A stretch of DNA of 64,000 nt from contig NZ_LXGN01000056.1 in the NCBI RefSeq assembly GCF_009372255.1, forward strand, positions 186,001 through 250,000, read 5' to 3'. Of the stretch, positions 43,579-53,170 are shown one piece after another. Under the pieces are notes generated by a model, which saw only the letters and a program-made list of their open reading frames with translations, did no database searches and had not been told where the DNA came from. A program made the position numbers and the translations under genes. The stretch comes from Acinetobacter guerrae (GTDB taxonomy: Bacteria > Pseudomonadota > Gammaproteobacteria > Pseudomonadales > Moraxellaceae). Position 1 is the first letter of the stretch; the number at the start of each line of letters is the position of its first letter.

Positions 43579-45423
43579 ATGAAAATTGATGCACAAGTAA
43601 AATCTATTGAAAAATTAAAGGACTATTTTTTTCTCGTACCTGACTATCAACGTGAATACGTATGGAAAGCAGATGATCAGGTCGAGCAGTTTTTAACAGA
43701 TATTGATAATGAATACGATGAAAATGCTGAACAACAAGAAAGCTATTTTATTGGTTCAATTATCATTGTTAAAAACAAAAATAAGTATGATGTAATTGAT
43801 GGTCAGCAACGCCTGACTACGATTACACTTACATTGTGCGCAATTCGAGATTTACTCTCAAATCAAGATTTGACCGAACTGCAAAAGAACCACTTAAGTA
43901 CCGTGAATAACTTGCTATATAGCTTTGATTTAGATACGGAAAAGCATCTACTCCGCCTCGAATTGCAATATGAAGAAAGCAAAAATTTTCTAGATATGCT
44001 GATTTTGAAAGAGAAATATGACGGCGAAAACACTGCCTCTATTCAGAAAATGCGTGCAGCATATAATCAAATTTATAATTATCTTGAAAATATTCTGCAA
44101 AAAGGTGTACCTGCCTTAACCAAATTTGCACGCTATTTCATGAGTAAAATTGATTTGGTATTGATTGAATCTGAAGATATTGGTAGTGCACTCAAAATTT
44201 TTGAAACCATTAACCAACGTGGTTCAAGCCTAAATGCGATGGACTTGGTTAAAAATCTATTGTTTAGACAAGCCAACGAAAGTCAGTTTAGTACCATTAA
44301 GGAAAAATGGAAAAATATTAATGAGGCTTTACTACGCTGTGGAGAACATGAAAATCCACTACGTTTCTTACGTTACTTTATGATGGCGCGTTATCACAAC
44401 GGTATTTTGCGGGAAGATGATATTTATAATTGGATTATCACAAAATCAGGTAAAGCCACTTTGAAGTATGAGACTCATCCAATAGAGTTGGTTAAAGAAA
44501 TTGAGTTTATGGCACAGCGCTATGCGGATTTAGTCATTGCAACGCAAAGATTGAGCGATGGAAGTGACTATCCACATGTGACTCATATTGGTTTCATTAA
44601 TAAATATAAAGCTCGACAACATTTGATTATGCTTTTGGCATTGTCTAAACAGGCGAATAAAGCAGCAATTGATTATCTTGCTCAGCAAATTGAAAGTTTC
44701 TACTTTGTCACGAATACAGTAGGCATTTTAGGTAAAAGTAATGAACATTCATTTGCCAACTGGGTGGTGTCATTCCGTGGTAAAACAACAATAGAAGAAA
44801 TTCAACAGGCCGTAGAAAAAACTATTGTACCGTATGTGCTAGATCGCTTAGAAACCCTGAAATTCAAATTCTTAAATATTCGTCATGATGGGTATAACCC
44901 ACAATACCGTCAGCGTTTTATTTTGGGGTTATTAGAAAATCAGGTACGTACTCAAGCAGGACTATCCGAGTTTAACTTTAAACAAATCGGGCAATTAGAA
45001 ATAGAGCACATTTTCCCACAAACACCAAAAGATGATGTGTTGCCAGAAGAATTTTTGGATAAAGCGGAATACAACAATACTATCTATAAGTTAGGCAATG
45101 TGACTTTACTTGAAAGTGTAATTAATCAAGCTATTAATAAGATGAATGACTTAACAACAAATTGGTTTGAGCAGAAGCAAGAAGAGTATGCAAAATCTAA
45201 TTTGCTAACTGTTAATTTGTTAGATCACGAATTTAATATTGGTAAACAAACAGCAATAACCCGTTTTAAAGATAGTAAAAACTATATTTTTGAGAACTGG
45301 ACTAAACAAGCAATTATTGATCGTCAAAAAATTATGTTGGATCTTGCTTTAGATGTGTGGAGATTTAATGATCAGAGATTAGATCAATATAAATTTTCAG
45401 TCAATGATATAGCGGATGCTTAA
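43579..45423 (+). CDS. DUF262/DUF1524 (GmrSD-type) nuclease inside the hsd operon
   Basis: A 614-residue protein that begins with DUF262: VPDYQREYVWKADDQVEQFL near residue 17 and the nucleotide-binding motif DVIDGQQRLTTITL near 71. The C-terminal part has the His-Me/HNH-like DUF1524 motif IEHIFPQ near 474 with the later Asn in KLGNVTLLE. In GmrSD such single-chain proteins cut modified (glucosylated hydroxymethyl) DNA using NTP. It lies 28 bp after hsdS and 23 bp before hsdR, so it is co-expressed with the type I system and may cover phages that escape it by modified bases. ATG 43579 follows GGGGGTAAAT. Confidence 0.88.
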   Translation: MKIDAQVKSIEKLKDYFFLVPDYQREYVWKADDQVEQFLTDIDNEYDENAEQQESYFIGSIIIVKNKNKYDVIDGQQRLTTITLTLCAIRDLLSNQDLTELQKNHLSTVNNLLYSFDLDTEKHLLRLELQYEESKNFLDMLILKEKYDGENTASIQKMRAAYNQIYNYLENILQKGVPALTKFARYFMSKIDLVLIESEDIGSALKIFETINQRGSSLNAMDLVKNLLFRQANESQFSTIKEKWKNINEALLRCGEHENPLRFLRYFMMARYHNGILREDDIYNWIITKSGKATLKYETHPIELVKEIEFMAQRYADLVIATQRLSDGSDYPHVTHIGFINKYKARQHLIMLLALSKQANKAAIDYLAQQIESFYFVTNTVGILGKSNEHSFANWVVSFRGKTTIEEIQQAVEKTIVPYVLDRLETLKFKFLNIRHDGYNPQYRQRFILGLLENQVRTQAGLSEFNFKQIGQLEIEHIFPQTPKDDVLPEEFLDKAEYNNTIYKLGNVTLLESVINQAINKMNDLTTNWFEQKQEEYAKSNLLTVNLLDHEFNIGKQTAITRFKDSKNYIFENWTKQAIIDRQKIMLDLALDVWRFNDQRLDQYKFSVNDIADA

Positions 45424-45446
45424 CTATACAGCATTAGGAGCAGGGA

Positions 45447-48400
45447 ATGAGTAAAGTTGGGCAATTAGAAAGAATCACGCAAAACCGTGTCGTTCAGCTG
45501 TTCAAAAATGATTTGGGTTATCGTTACCTTGGGGATCTACATGAAGAAAATAATAAAAATATCCGTGAGCAAGATTTAAAGGCGTGGCTGAAACAGCGTG
45601 GTGTCAGTGATGTTCTTATTCAAAAAGCCTTTCGTCAATTAGATACCGCATCAGCTTTGGGTGAAGGACGAAAACTTTACTATGCCAATAAAGATGTATA
45701 TCAGTTATTGCGCTATGGCGTAAAAGACAAAGAAGGGGCAGGCGAGCAAAACCAAACGGTATGGCTCATTGATTGGGAAAACCCTGAAGATAATGATTTT
45801 GCCATTGCTGAAGAAGTATCTGTAAAGGGAGAAAATAAGAAGCGTCCTGATGTTGTACTTTATGTCAACGGTATTGCCTTAGGTGTGATCGAAATTAAAC
45901 GTTCTACAGTTGGCTTAACTGAAGGGATTCGACAAAATCTCGATAATCAAAAGAAAGATTTTATTCGTGATTTCTTTACCACTATGCAATTGGTTATGGC
46001 TGGTAATGATTCACAGGGTCTACGTTATGGAACAATTGAAACTCCAGAAAAACACTATCTAGAATGGAAAGAAGAGCTAGAAAATCCTTATACAAATAAG
46101 TTGGATTTTCATTTAAGCTTGATGTGCAATAAAAAAAGATTTTTACAGCTAATTCATGATCTTATTGTTTTTGATGCAGGTGTTAAAAAGACTTGTCGTC
46201 ATAATCAGTTCTTTGGTATTGAAGCCGCAAAAGAACGAATTGCTCAACAAGAAGGCGGCATTATTTGGCATACCCAAGGTTCAGGTAAAAGCCTAACCAT
46301 GGTGTGGTTAGCCAAGTGGATTCGTGAAAATGTGACAAATAGCCGTGTGCTTATTGTGACAGATAGGACTGAACTCGATGAACAAATTGAGAAAGTCTTT
46401 AGTGGAGTTGAGGAAAAGATTTATCGTACTAAAAGTGGTGCAGATCTAATTCATACGCTGAATACTGTTAATCCATCCTTGATTTGTTCATTGGTACATA
46501 AATTTGGTCGTCATGCAGAAGATGAAGAAGACGATGAAGAGTCATCGGCTGATTTTATCTCTGAAATGAAAAGAGCATTGCCTCATAACTTTAAAGCGAA
46601 AGGCGATCTTTTTGTTTTTGTTGATGAATGTCATCGAACGCAGTCTGGTAAGCTTCATGAAGCAATGAAGCAGATACTACCTGAAGCCTTATTTATTGGC
46701 TTTACAGGTACACCATTGATGAAAAAGGATAAGAAAAAATCCATTGAGATATTTGGATCATATATTCATACCTATAAATTTAATGAAGCGGTCGAAGATG
46801 GTGTTGTACTCGATATACGCTATGAAGCAAGAGATATTGATCAGCGTGTAAAATCCCCTAAAAAAGTAGATGAATGGTTTGAAGCAAAAACACGGAAGCT
46901 TTCTGACTTAGGTAAAACCTTACTAAAGCAAAAGTGGGGCACCATGCAAAAGGTGCTTTCAAGCCGTTCAAGACAAGAACAAATTGTTGCCGATATTTTA
47001 ATGGATATGGACACACGCCCACGCCTGATGAATGGACGAGGCAATGCGATGCTTGTTTGTTCGAGTGTCTACCAAGCATGTACTGCTTATAAGCTATTTA
47101 ATGAAACTGATTTAAAAGGCAAAGTCGCGATTATTACAAGTTATCAGCCGTCTGCCGCAAGTATTAAAGGTGAGGAATCAGGTGCTGGTTTAACTGAAAA
47201 ACTTGCGAAATATGATATTTATCGACAAATGCTGGCAGACTATTTTGAAAAACCAACAGATCAAGTCGGTGGTTTGGTTGAGGAGTTTGAAATACAAGTC
47301 AAAAAGAAATTTGTTGATGAACCTGGGCAAATGCGTTTATTGATCGTAGTCGATAAACTACTGACGGGTTTCGATGCACCTTCAGCGACTTATTTGTACA
47401 TTGATAAAACAATGGCTGATCATAACTTATTCCAAGCGATTTGTCGGGTTAATCGATTAGATTCTGATGATAAAGAATATGGTTATATTATTGATTATAA
47501 AGATCTCTTTAAATCTATTGATAAGACCATTAAAGACTATACCTCAGAAGCTTTAGATGGTTATGACAAAGAAGATGTAGATGGACTTTTAAAAGATCGT
47601 ATTAAAGCAGCACGTTTAGATTTAGATACGGCTTTAGAGGGGGTAAAAGCACTCTGTGAACCTGTGCCTGCACCAAGATTAAGCCAAGACTTTCAGCATT
47701 ATTTTTGTGGAGAATCAGGTTTAAATTCTGATGAAATTAAAGAAAAAGAAGCTTTGCGTTTAAGCTTTTATAAGGCTATTAATAAACTTTTACGTAGTTA
47801 TGCCAATCTTGCTAGTGAGATGGTTGAAGCAGGTTATACAGATTCTGAGATAGATTCGATAGAGCAAGATGTTAAGTTTTTTGAAAATCTGAGTAAGGAA
47901 ATTAAAGCTTATAGTGGTGATGCTATAGACATGAAAGTGTATGAGCCAGCGATGCGTCAACTACTGGATATGTATATTGAAGCTGAAAGCAGTGAAGAAG
48001 TCGTCAAATTTGAAGAGTTAGGTTTAATTGATTTAATTTTACGAGAAGATATCGATTTTAAAGGTATCCCCGAAAATATTCGTAGAAATCCTGAATCGAT
48101 GGCGGAAGCAATTGAAAACAACGTGAGGAAAAAAATTGTAGAGGAAAATCCAGTAAACCCTGCGTATTATGATCAGATGTCGGTATTGCTTGATGAACTT
48201 ATTGAAATGAGACGTCAAAAAGCAATTGAGTATAAAGAGTATTTAGAAAAGATTCGTGAAGTCGCTCAAAAAGTGACTCAGCCTATGAGTAGAAGTAATT
48301 ATCCAAAAGAAATTAATACTGTTGGTAAACAAGCGCTATATGACAATTTTGGCAAAGATCTAGAACTCACCTTAAAAATTGATCAAACAATTCAGTCTAA

Positions 48401-48539
48401 TAAGTTGGCGGCATGGGTTGGTGATCATGCAAAAGAAAAGATTTTGCTTAGAGAACTTAGTCAAGCCTTGGGAAACCGAGACAGGGATATTTTAATAGCG
48501 TACATAGAGTTGGCTAAACAACATCAGGAATACCATTGA
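45447..48539 (+). CDS. hsdR: HsdR, type I restriction subunit
   Basis: Motor and nuclease subunit that translocates and cuts unmodified DNA. At 1030 residues it has normal length. The PD-(D/E)xK nuclease is near the N terminus (RPDVVLYVNG near residue 132; GVIEIKRS near 147). The SF2 translocase has Walker A HTQGSGKSLT near 274, the DECH box FVDECHRTQSG near 391, the GFTGTP motif near 414 and the late helicase motif with ICRVNRLD. The C terminus is helical. AGGAGCAGGG precedes the ATG. Last base overlaps the YgjP-like start. Confidence 0.96.
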   Translation: MSKVGQLERITQNRVVQLFKNDLGYRYLGDLHEENNKNIREQDLKAWLKQRGVSDVLIQKAFRQLDTASALGEGRKLYYANKDVYQLLRYGVKDKEGAGEQNQTVWLIDWENPEDNDFAIAEEVSVKGENKKRPDVVLYVNGIALGVIEIKRSTVGLTEGIRQNLDNQKKDFIRDFFTTMQLVMAGNDSQGLRYGTIETPEKHYLEWKEELENPYTNKLDFHLSLMCNKKRFLQLIHDLIVFDAGVKKTCRHNQFFGIEAAKERIAQQEGGIIWHTQGSGKSLTMVWLAKWIRENVTNSRVLIVTDRTELDEQIEKVFSGVEEKIYRTKSGADLIHTLNTVNPSLICSLVHKFGRHAEDEEDDEESSADFISEMKRALPHNFKAKGDLFVFVDECHRTQSGKLHEAMKQILPEALFIGFTGTPLMKKDKKKSIEIFGSYIHTYKFNEAVEDGVVLDIRYEARDIDQRVKSPKKVDEWFEAKTRKLSDLGKTLLKQKWGTMQKVLSSRSRQEQIVADILMDMDTRPRLMNGRGNAMLVCSSVYQACTAYKLFNETDLKGKVAIITSYQPSAASIKGEESGAGLTEKLAKYDIYRQMLADYFEKPTDQVGGLVEEFEIQVKKKFVDEPGQMRLLIVVDKLLTGFDAPSATYLYIDKTMADHNLFQAICRVNRLDSDDKEYGYIIDYKDLFKSIDKTIKDYTSEALDGYDKEDVDGLLKDRIKAARLDLDTALEGVKALCEPVPAPRLSQDFQHYFCGESGLNSDEIKEKEALRLSFYKAINKLLRSYANLASEMVEAGYTDSEIDSIEQDVKFFENLSKEIKAYSGDAIDMKVYEPAMRQLLDMYIEAESSEEVVKFEELGLIDLILREDIDFKGIPENIRRNPESMAEAIENNVRKKIVEENPVNPAYYDQMSVLLDELIEMRRQKAIEYKEYLEKIREVAQKVTQPMSRSNYPKEINTVGKQALYDNFGKDLELTLKIDQTIQSNKLAAWVGDHAKEKILLRELSQALGNRDRDILIAYIELAKQHQEYH

Positions 48540-49240
48540 GCGAAACGCTAAAAATAGGTTCTATTGATATAGAAATTCATCGTAAGGATGTGAAAAATTT
48601 AAATATCACCGTACATCCTCCATTGGGCGATGTACGTGTTTCTGTACCTTTAAGCATGTCTGAAACTTCGATGCGAATGGCAATCATTGGACGCTTAACA
48701 TGGATAAAGAAACAACAGGCTGATTTTAAAGAGCAAAGAAGGCAATCTAAACGTGAAATGATAAGCGGTGAAAGCCATTATTTATGGGGGAAGCATTACC
48801 GCTTGAATGTGATAGAGCGCAACGGAAAGCATGTCATTAAAAAACATGGAAAATGGCTAGATCTTTATGTAAGCCCTAATGCCACAGAGGATAATCGTCG
48901 TAAAGTTATTGAAGCATTTTATCGTATCGAGTTAAAGGCAGCACTTGATGATTTGTTGGTTGAATGGCAAAAACGGCTACACGTTAAATTGAATGCTTAC
49001 GGTATCCGCAAAATGAAAACGAAGTGGGGGAGTTGTAATACTGATGCTGCTAGAACCTTGTTTAATCTTGAATTAGCAAAGAAACCTTACGAGTGCTTAG
49101 AATATATTGTGGTACATGAGTTGGTCCACTTATTGGTTCGTACCCATAATGATGAGTTTAAAGCTTTAATGGATGTGTATGTGCCAGATTGGAAACAACG
49201 TAAAGCATTGTTAAAGAATCAACCTCTTACAGAAGTGTAG
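48536..49240 (+). CDS. YgjP/SprT-like (DUF45) zinc metallopeptidase
   Basis: A 234-residue protein with the zinc peptidase motif VVHELVHLLVRTH (His195, Glu196, His199 and a third His near 205) preceded by KMKTKWGSCN, the standard DUF45/WLM pattern. It starts at TTG 48536, overlapping the hsdR stop (TTGA), with CAGGAAT upstream, so it is coupled to hsdR. Peptidases of this family often sit beside type I hsdR genes; substrate and role are unknown. It is a possible regulator of R-subunit activity, by analogy with proteolytic control of HsdR in other bacteria. Confidence 0.88.
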   Translation: MSETLKIGSIDIEIHRKDVKNLNITVHPPLGDVRVSVPLSMSETSMRMAIIGRLTWIKKQQADFKEQRRQSKREMISGESHYLWGKHYRLNVIERNGKHVIKKHGKWLDLYVSPNATEDNRRKVIEAFYRIELKAALDDLLVEWQKRLHVKLNAYGIRKMKTKWGSCNTDAARTLFNLELAKKPYECLEYIVVHELVHLLVRTHNDEFKALMDVYVPDWKQRKALLKNQPLTEV

Positions 49241-49283
49241 TATTGCTAGAATTTTGTAAGCATCCGCTGAACCCTACTTGAAC

Positions 49284-50082
49284 TCAAGTAGGGTTCCATT
49301 TATGCGGTAGTAATTCTTCGATATCTTTCATTTTATGCGTTGGTAGCCTTTTCAGCACATCACTGAGATAAGCATACGGATCAAGACCATTCAGCTTGGC
49401 TGACTGAATTAACGTCATGATGTTCGCTGCCCGTTGACCACTTCGCAAATAGCCAGCAAATAGCCAGTTTTTTCTGCCTAAAGCCCACGGACGCATCTGA
49501 TTTTCCACCCAATTATTACAAATATGCAAATTGCCATCATTCATATAGCGGCTTAAGGCAGACCACCGTTTTAGACTGTAATTAATCGCTTTCGCTGTAG
49601 ATGAACTTTTTGGTACTTTATCCTGATGTTCTTTCAGCCAGTCATACAGTTGCTGCATGATCGATTGACTATTCTGTTGCCTTCGCTCTCTTCGTTGTTC
49701 TGCTGTACAGTCTGGAATGTCTTTTAATTCTGCTTCAATTCGGTAAAGCTGTTGAATCAATTGCAGAGTGTAAACAGCAGAGCTTGCTCAAGCAATCAAA
49801 CTTTTCCCAGTCACATGCAGCTCATGGAATTTACGACGGGCATGCGCCAGCAACCCACTTCAATCATCTGACCTGAGGCAAAACGTGCCTTATAACCACT
49901 GTAATCGTCACAAACCAAATGACCTTGCCAGCCTTTAAGGAAATCCTCGGCATGTTGACCTGATCGACTTGCTTGAAAGTCATACACGACCGCTTGAATC
50001 GAATTGTACTGTGTCGTGGCATAGGCCCAGACATAACCTTTCTTCGGCTTCTTCTCGCCAATCTGCATCACGGTTAATCGGT
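49284..50082 (-). pseudogene. tnpC: IS66 transposase TnpC, broken
   Basis: The C-terminal two thirds of a DDE_Tnp_IS66 transposase in pieces. Segment one (from about 50080) has KKGYVWAYATTQYN, VVYDFQASRSGQHAEDFL and LVCDDYSGYKARF with a catalytic Asp pair; near 49852 a missing base breaks the frame just after EVGCW, where AHARRKFHELH continues in another frame; near 49800 an extra T makes a stop; the rest (49284-49760) has YMNDGNLHICNNWVENQMRP and GRKNWLFAG. The N-terminal part, including the zinc finger and first acidic catalytic residue, is deleted. Not functional. Confidence 0.85.
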
Positions 50083-50330
50083 ATGGCAATGAAATTTGAT
50101 ACGGGTTCTACGTTTGAGATGTCACTTTCAATGGATGCATTTTTAACCCAACGATTGAGTAAATTGGTATTGATCCCATGTTCTAATGCAACGCTGGCAA
50201 TAGAAGTATGAGGATGGCGACATTTTTGGACAAGCTCGCATTTGAAGTCATCACTATATGTACGACGTTTTCTTTTTACAAACCCAGCTTCAATATCAAC
50301 TAATTCTTGACTCACAAAGTTAGTAACCAT
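50080..50330 (-). pseudogene. tnpA: IS66 accessory protein TnpA, truncated
   Basis: Starts near ATG 50330 and reads VKRKRRTYSDDFKCELVQ, HTSIASVALEHGINTNLLNRWV, the helix-turn-helix of IS66 TnpA. After FIAIPI (near 50080) it runs into tnpC sequence in the wrong frame, so its C terminus is lost. Confidence 0.8.
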
Positions 50331-50607
50331 TAATAAATAAGTGGGTACGAAAATAAGCATCTATGATTAATTTTAGTAGGGATGGTTCAGCGGATACTTA
50401 CTTTGATTTAGACTGTGGCTCAGAAAGAGCTAAAAATAGCTACTGATTTTTTAGACACCTTTTGGTTAGAATTGGACTGCCACTACTCTCAGAAGATTTT
50501 CTCTGAAAATCTGCGTATGGTACATTTACTTAGATCTTTAATAAAAAAAATTAAAGTGTTATAAATATTAACTGATTAAATTTAATTACTTGAAGATGGT
50601 CATATTT

Positions 50608-52179
50608 ATGAGCAAAAAAATAAAGGTCTTAGATATTTATTTGGATACTGACAATCCTAGACACGATCCAATAAATGATCAACCTGAAATAATTGCTCAC
50701 TTGTTAAAAGAAGAAAAAGTAAAAAATTTGGCTAAGGATATAGCTGAAAATGGAATTAGTCCGATTGAATTATTGGCTGTTGTTAAGGGTAAAGGCAATA
50801 AATACATTGTGGTCGAAGGTAATCGTCGTGTTTGTGCATTAATACTATTGAATGATCCAGAGAGAGCACCTAATCAAAACTTAAAAGATTACTTTAAAAA
50901 GTTGAAGGCTAGGTCTGCATTAATACCAGACTCTGTCAATTGTGAAGTATTTGATCGAAGAGAAAAAGCAGATTTATGGATCGAACGTAGACATGAAGGA
51001 GAACAATCTGGCGTAGGAGCTAGGCAGTGGAATGCTGTACAAAAAACGAGACATAATGCTCGGTTACAGAGAAGTGACGATAATACTTTAGCGCAAGCTA
51101 TTATTGATTATGCAATCAATAATAGCTTGGTCAAAAATAATGAAACTGGTCGTATATTGACAACTGCATCAAGATACTTAGGTAATCCTTTTTTTAGAAA
51201 AACTTTAGGTATTACAAGTTCGCGTTCGGACTTAAATGTACAAATTGCAACGCCTATTTTTGAATTTGAAAAAGTGATTACTAAGTTTTGTTTAGATTTG
51301 ATTGAGAGTGCAGATCCAAATAGTTCTGAAATGACAGTTTCTTCGAGATCTAGCAGTGCGGATGTTGAACAATATGCAAGACAACTTATACATGATGGCT
51401 ATGCTCCCATAACGCATATTGAGGCCTACTTATTAAAAGATGCTAATAGTAGAGAGCAAGGTTTAGTTGAAATTGTAACTGATACATCCGATATGGGGGA
51501 TGTAGGAAATTTTGATGTAGACAAGGATGGCACACCTGATATGGAGGATGCAGGAAATTCTGATGGAGAAGGGGATGGCACATCTGATATGGAGGATACA
51601 GAAAACTCTGATGCTGATGAGACTGATACATCTAACATAAGTGATGAAGAGAGAGCGGATGAAGAGGTTGGACCAATTAGTACATCTGGACAACCAGGAA
51701 CTACACAGGATCCAAATAAAAGAAAATATTTAGTAACCTCGAAGCTGATAGCCTGTATATCAGATAATACTTTGAGAAGGGTTTATGGTGAGTTAAGAAA
51801 GATTGAAATTGACCAAAGTCCCTTAGCAGTTATGTTGGTTGCAAGAGCTTTCTTAGAAGTAATTTACATCAAATATTTTGAAGATATACTTAAAAATAAA
51901 TATGATAAAAATAAAATTAAGATGCATGTTGTGTTACAAAAAGTGTGTGATGCTCTTAGTTCTAAAAAGAATGAATTAAATCATTCACAGGTTAGTGCAT
52001 TGGCTGTTTTGAAAAAACTGCCATCGGATCAAAATAAAATTTTTGCCGCAGGTAATCTAGGTCTTTATGCTCATGCGGTGGAATATCCAAGTAATAAGAC
52101 ACAAATTATAATCGAATGGGATAATATTTTAGCAATAGTCCAATATATGCTAGTAGAACTATATAATGCTAATGAATAA
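50608..52179 (+). CDS. ParB/Srx-domain protein with acidic tandem repeats
   Basis: A 523-residue protein (ATG 50608; TTG 50590 would add six). Residues 1-100 have the ParB/sulfiredoxin fold: VLDIYLDTDNPRHDP, ISPIELLAVVKGKGNKYIVVEGNRRVCALILL, with the GNRR box that binds nucleotide. A helical basic part follows (about 120-285). Residues 295-342 are three 16-residue tandem repeats of the form DMEDxxNSDxxxDGTS, very acidic. After a Pro/Thr/Asp-rich linker the last 140 residues are all-helical (LAVMLVARAFLEVIYIKYF, FAAGNLGLYAHAVEYP) and recall HEPN-like domains, though no R-x4-H motif is clear. The adenine methylase gene follows after 36 bp. Role unknown. Confidence 0.75.
   Translation: MSKKIKVLDIYLDTDNPRHDPINDQPEIIAHLLKEEKVKNLAKDIAENGISPIELLAVVKGKGNKYIVVEGNRRVCALILLNDPERAPNQNLKDYFKKLKARSALIPDSVNCEVFDRREKADLWIERRHEGEQSGVGARQWNAVQKTRHNARLQRSDDNTLAQAIIDYAINNSLVKNNETGRILTTASRYLGNPFFRKTLGITSSRSDLNVQIATPIFEFEKVITKFCLDLIESADPNSSEMTVSSRSSSADVEQYARQLIHDGYAPITHIEAYLLKDANSREQGLVEIVTDTSDMGDVGNFDVDKDGTPDMEDAGNSDGEGDGTSDMEDTENSDADETDTSNISDEERADEEVGPISTSGQPGTTQDPNKRKYLVTSKLIACISDNTLRRVYGELRKIEIDQSPLAVMLVARAFLEVIYIKYFEDILKNKYDKNKIKMHVVLQKVCDALSSKKNELNHSQVSALAVLKKLPSDQNKIFAAGNLGLYAHAVEYPSNKTQIIIEWDNILAIVQYMLVELYNANE
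51490..51633 (+). repeat. Three 48-bp tandem repeats in the ParB-domain gene
   Basis: Units at 51490-51537, 51538-51585 and 51586-51633, each beginning GATATGG and ending in ACA/CCT or TCT, in frame. A half-unit (GATACATCC) precedes the first. The number of units may vary between strains. Confidence 0.85.
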
Positions 52180-52215
52180 AAAGTTAAAATTAATATAGTT
52201 TTCAAGGATTTTACA

Positions 52216-53082
52216 ATGGCGCATACACCATCACCTCTACGATACCCTGGTGGGAAAACATCTATTTGGAAGATGGTGTCTACAATTATAAAAGATAATG
52301 ATTTAGAACGAGGCCACTACTGTGAACCTTACGCAGGCGGGTGTGGACTTGCTTTAACTTTGCTTTTTAAAGGCTACGTTCATGAATTGCACTTAAATGA
52401 TATTGATAGATCAATTTGGGCTTTTTGGAATGCGGTTTTACATCAAACGGATGCTTTAATTGAGAAAATTTTGTTGACAGAAGTTAATGTAGAGGAATGG
52501 TACAGACAAAGGGAGATTCAGCTAAATAAGGATAGTTTTAGTGACTTTGAGTTAGCTTTTTCATCTTTTTTTCTTAATAGAACCAATAGATCTGGCATAA
52601 TTTTAAAAGCAGGTATGATCGGTGGTTTTAACCAAAATGGAAATTATAAAATTGATTGCCGTTATAATAAGGGATCATTAATTGATAAAATTAAACGCAT
52701 TGAAAAATATAAGCATAGAATTCACTTGTATAATTTGGATGCTTTAGAGTTCTTAGATTTTACGAGACCTTCTTTACCTCAAAATAGTATTTATTGTATC
52801 GATCCTCCATATTTCGAAAAAGGTCAGACTTTATATACAAATGCTTATAGTAAAAAGGATCATGAAGAAATCTCTAAAAAAATACTAGAATTAAGCAGGC
52901 CTTGGCTTCTAACTTATGACAATGCTGAAGAAATTAGAAATCTGTATAAAAAAAGTCCACAATATACTTTTGACCTAAATTATAGTGCCGCTGAAAAAAG
53001 AATTGGAACTGAGTTATTAATAGTTGATAAAAATTTAAAAATATCTAAAGAACTAGAAGTTCAAAATATTAATTTGTATTAA
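52216..53082 (+). CDS. D12-class DNA N6-adenine methyltransferase
   Basis: A 288-residue Dam/DpnM-type enzyme. Motif I is PLRYPGGKTS at residues 7-16, an AdoMet-site stretch YCEPYAGGCGLAL follows near 36, and the catalytic motif IV DPPY is at about 196-199, with the YSKKDHEEI segment after it. N-terminal order and length fit the D12 group. No restriction endonuclease gene follows. AAGGA lies 7 nt before the ATG, 36 bp after the ParB-domain gene, so the two form one unit. The target sequence cannot be read. Confidence 0.93.
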   Translation: MAHTPSPLRYPGGKTSIWKMVSTIIKDNDLERGHYCEPYAGGCGLALTLLFKGYVHELHLNDIDRSIWAFWNAVLHQTDALIEKILLTEVNVEEWYRQREIQLNKDSFSDFELAFSSFFLNRTNRSGIILKAGMIGGFNQNGNYKIDCRYNKGSLIDKIKRIEKYKHRIHLYNLDALEFLDFTRPSLPQNSIYCIDPPYFEKGQTLYTNAYSKKDHEEISKKILELSRPWLLTYDNAEEIRNLYKKSPQYTFDLNYSAAEKRIGTELLIVDKNLKISKELEVQNINLY

Positions 53083-53170
53083 CTCCAACTTAGTATTGAA
53101 ATATAGACTAAAATGGATAATTTTGAGCTCTGATGTGAGATACTAGTATTCAAAACTATATTTAAATGAG

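Larger units (their letters stand above)
49256..50401 (-). mobile_element. IS66-family remnant with intact ends and internal deletion
   Basis: Terminal inverted repeats GTAAGCATCCGCTGAACC (49256 on) and its counterpart ending at 50401 (read inward: GTAAGTATCCGCTGAACC) are kept. The inside is 1146 bp instead of the usual 2.5 kb: the start of tnpA runs into the middle of tnpC, and tnpB plus the first part of tnpC are gone. Flanking octamers (AGAATTTT and TTTGATTT) are not a target duplication. It separates the restriction operon from the ParB/methylase pair. Confidence 0.85.

Noticed and set aside
49248..50409. Target-site duplication of the IS66 remnant
   Set aside because: The 8-bp flanks AGAATTTT and TTTGATTT do not match; the element or its flank has been rearranged.
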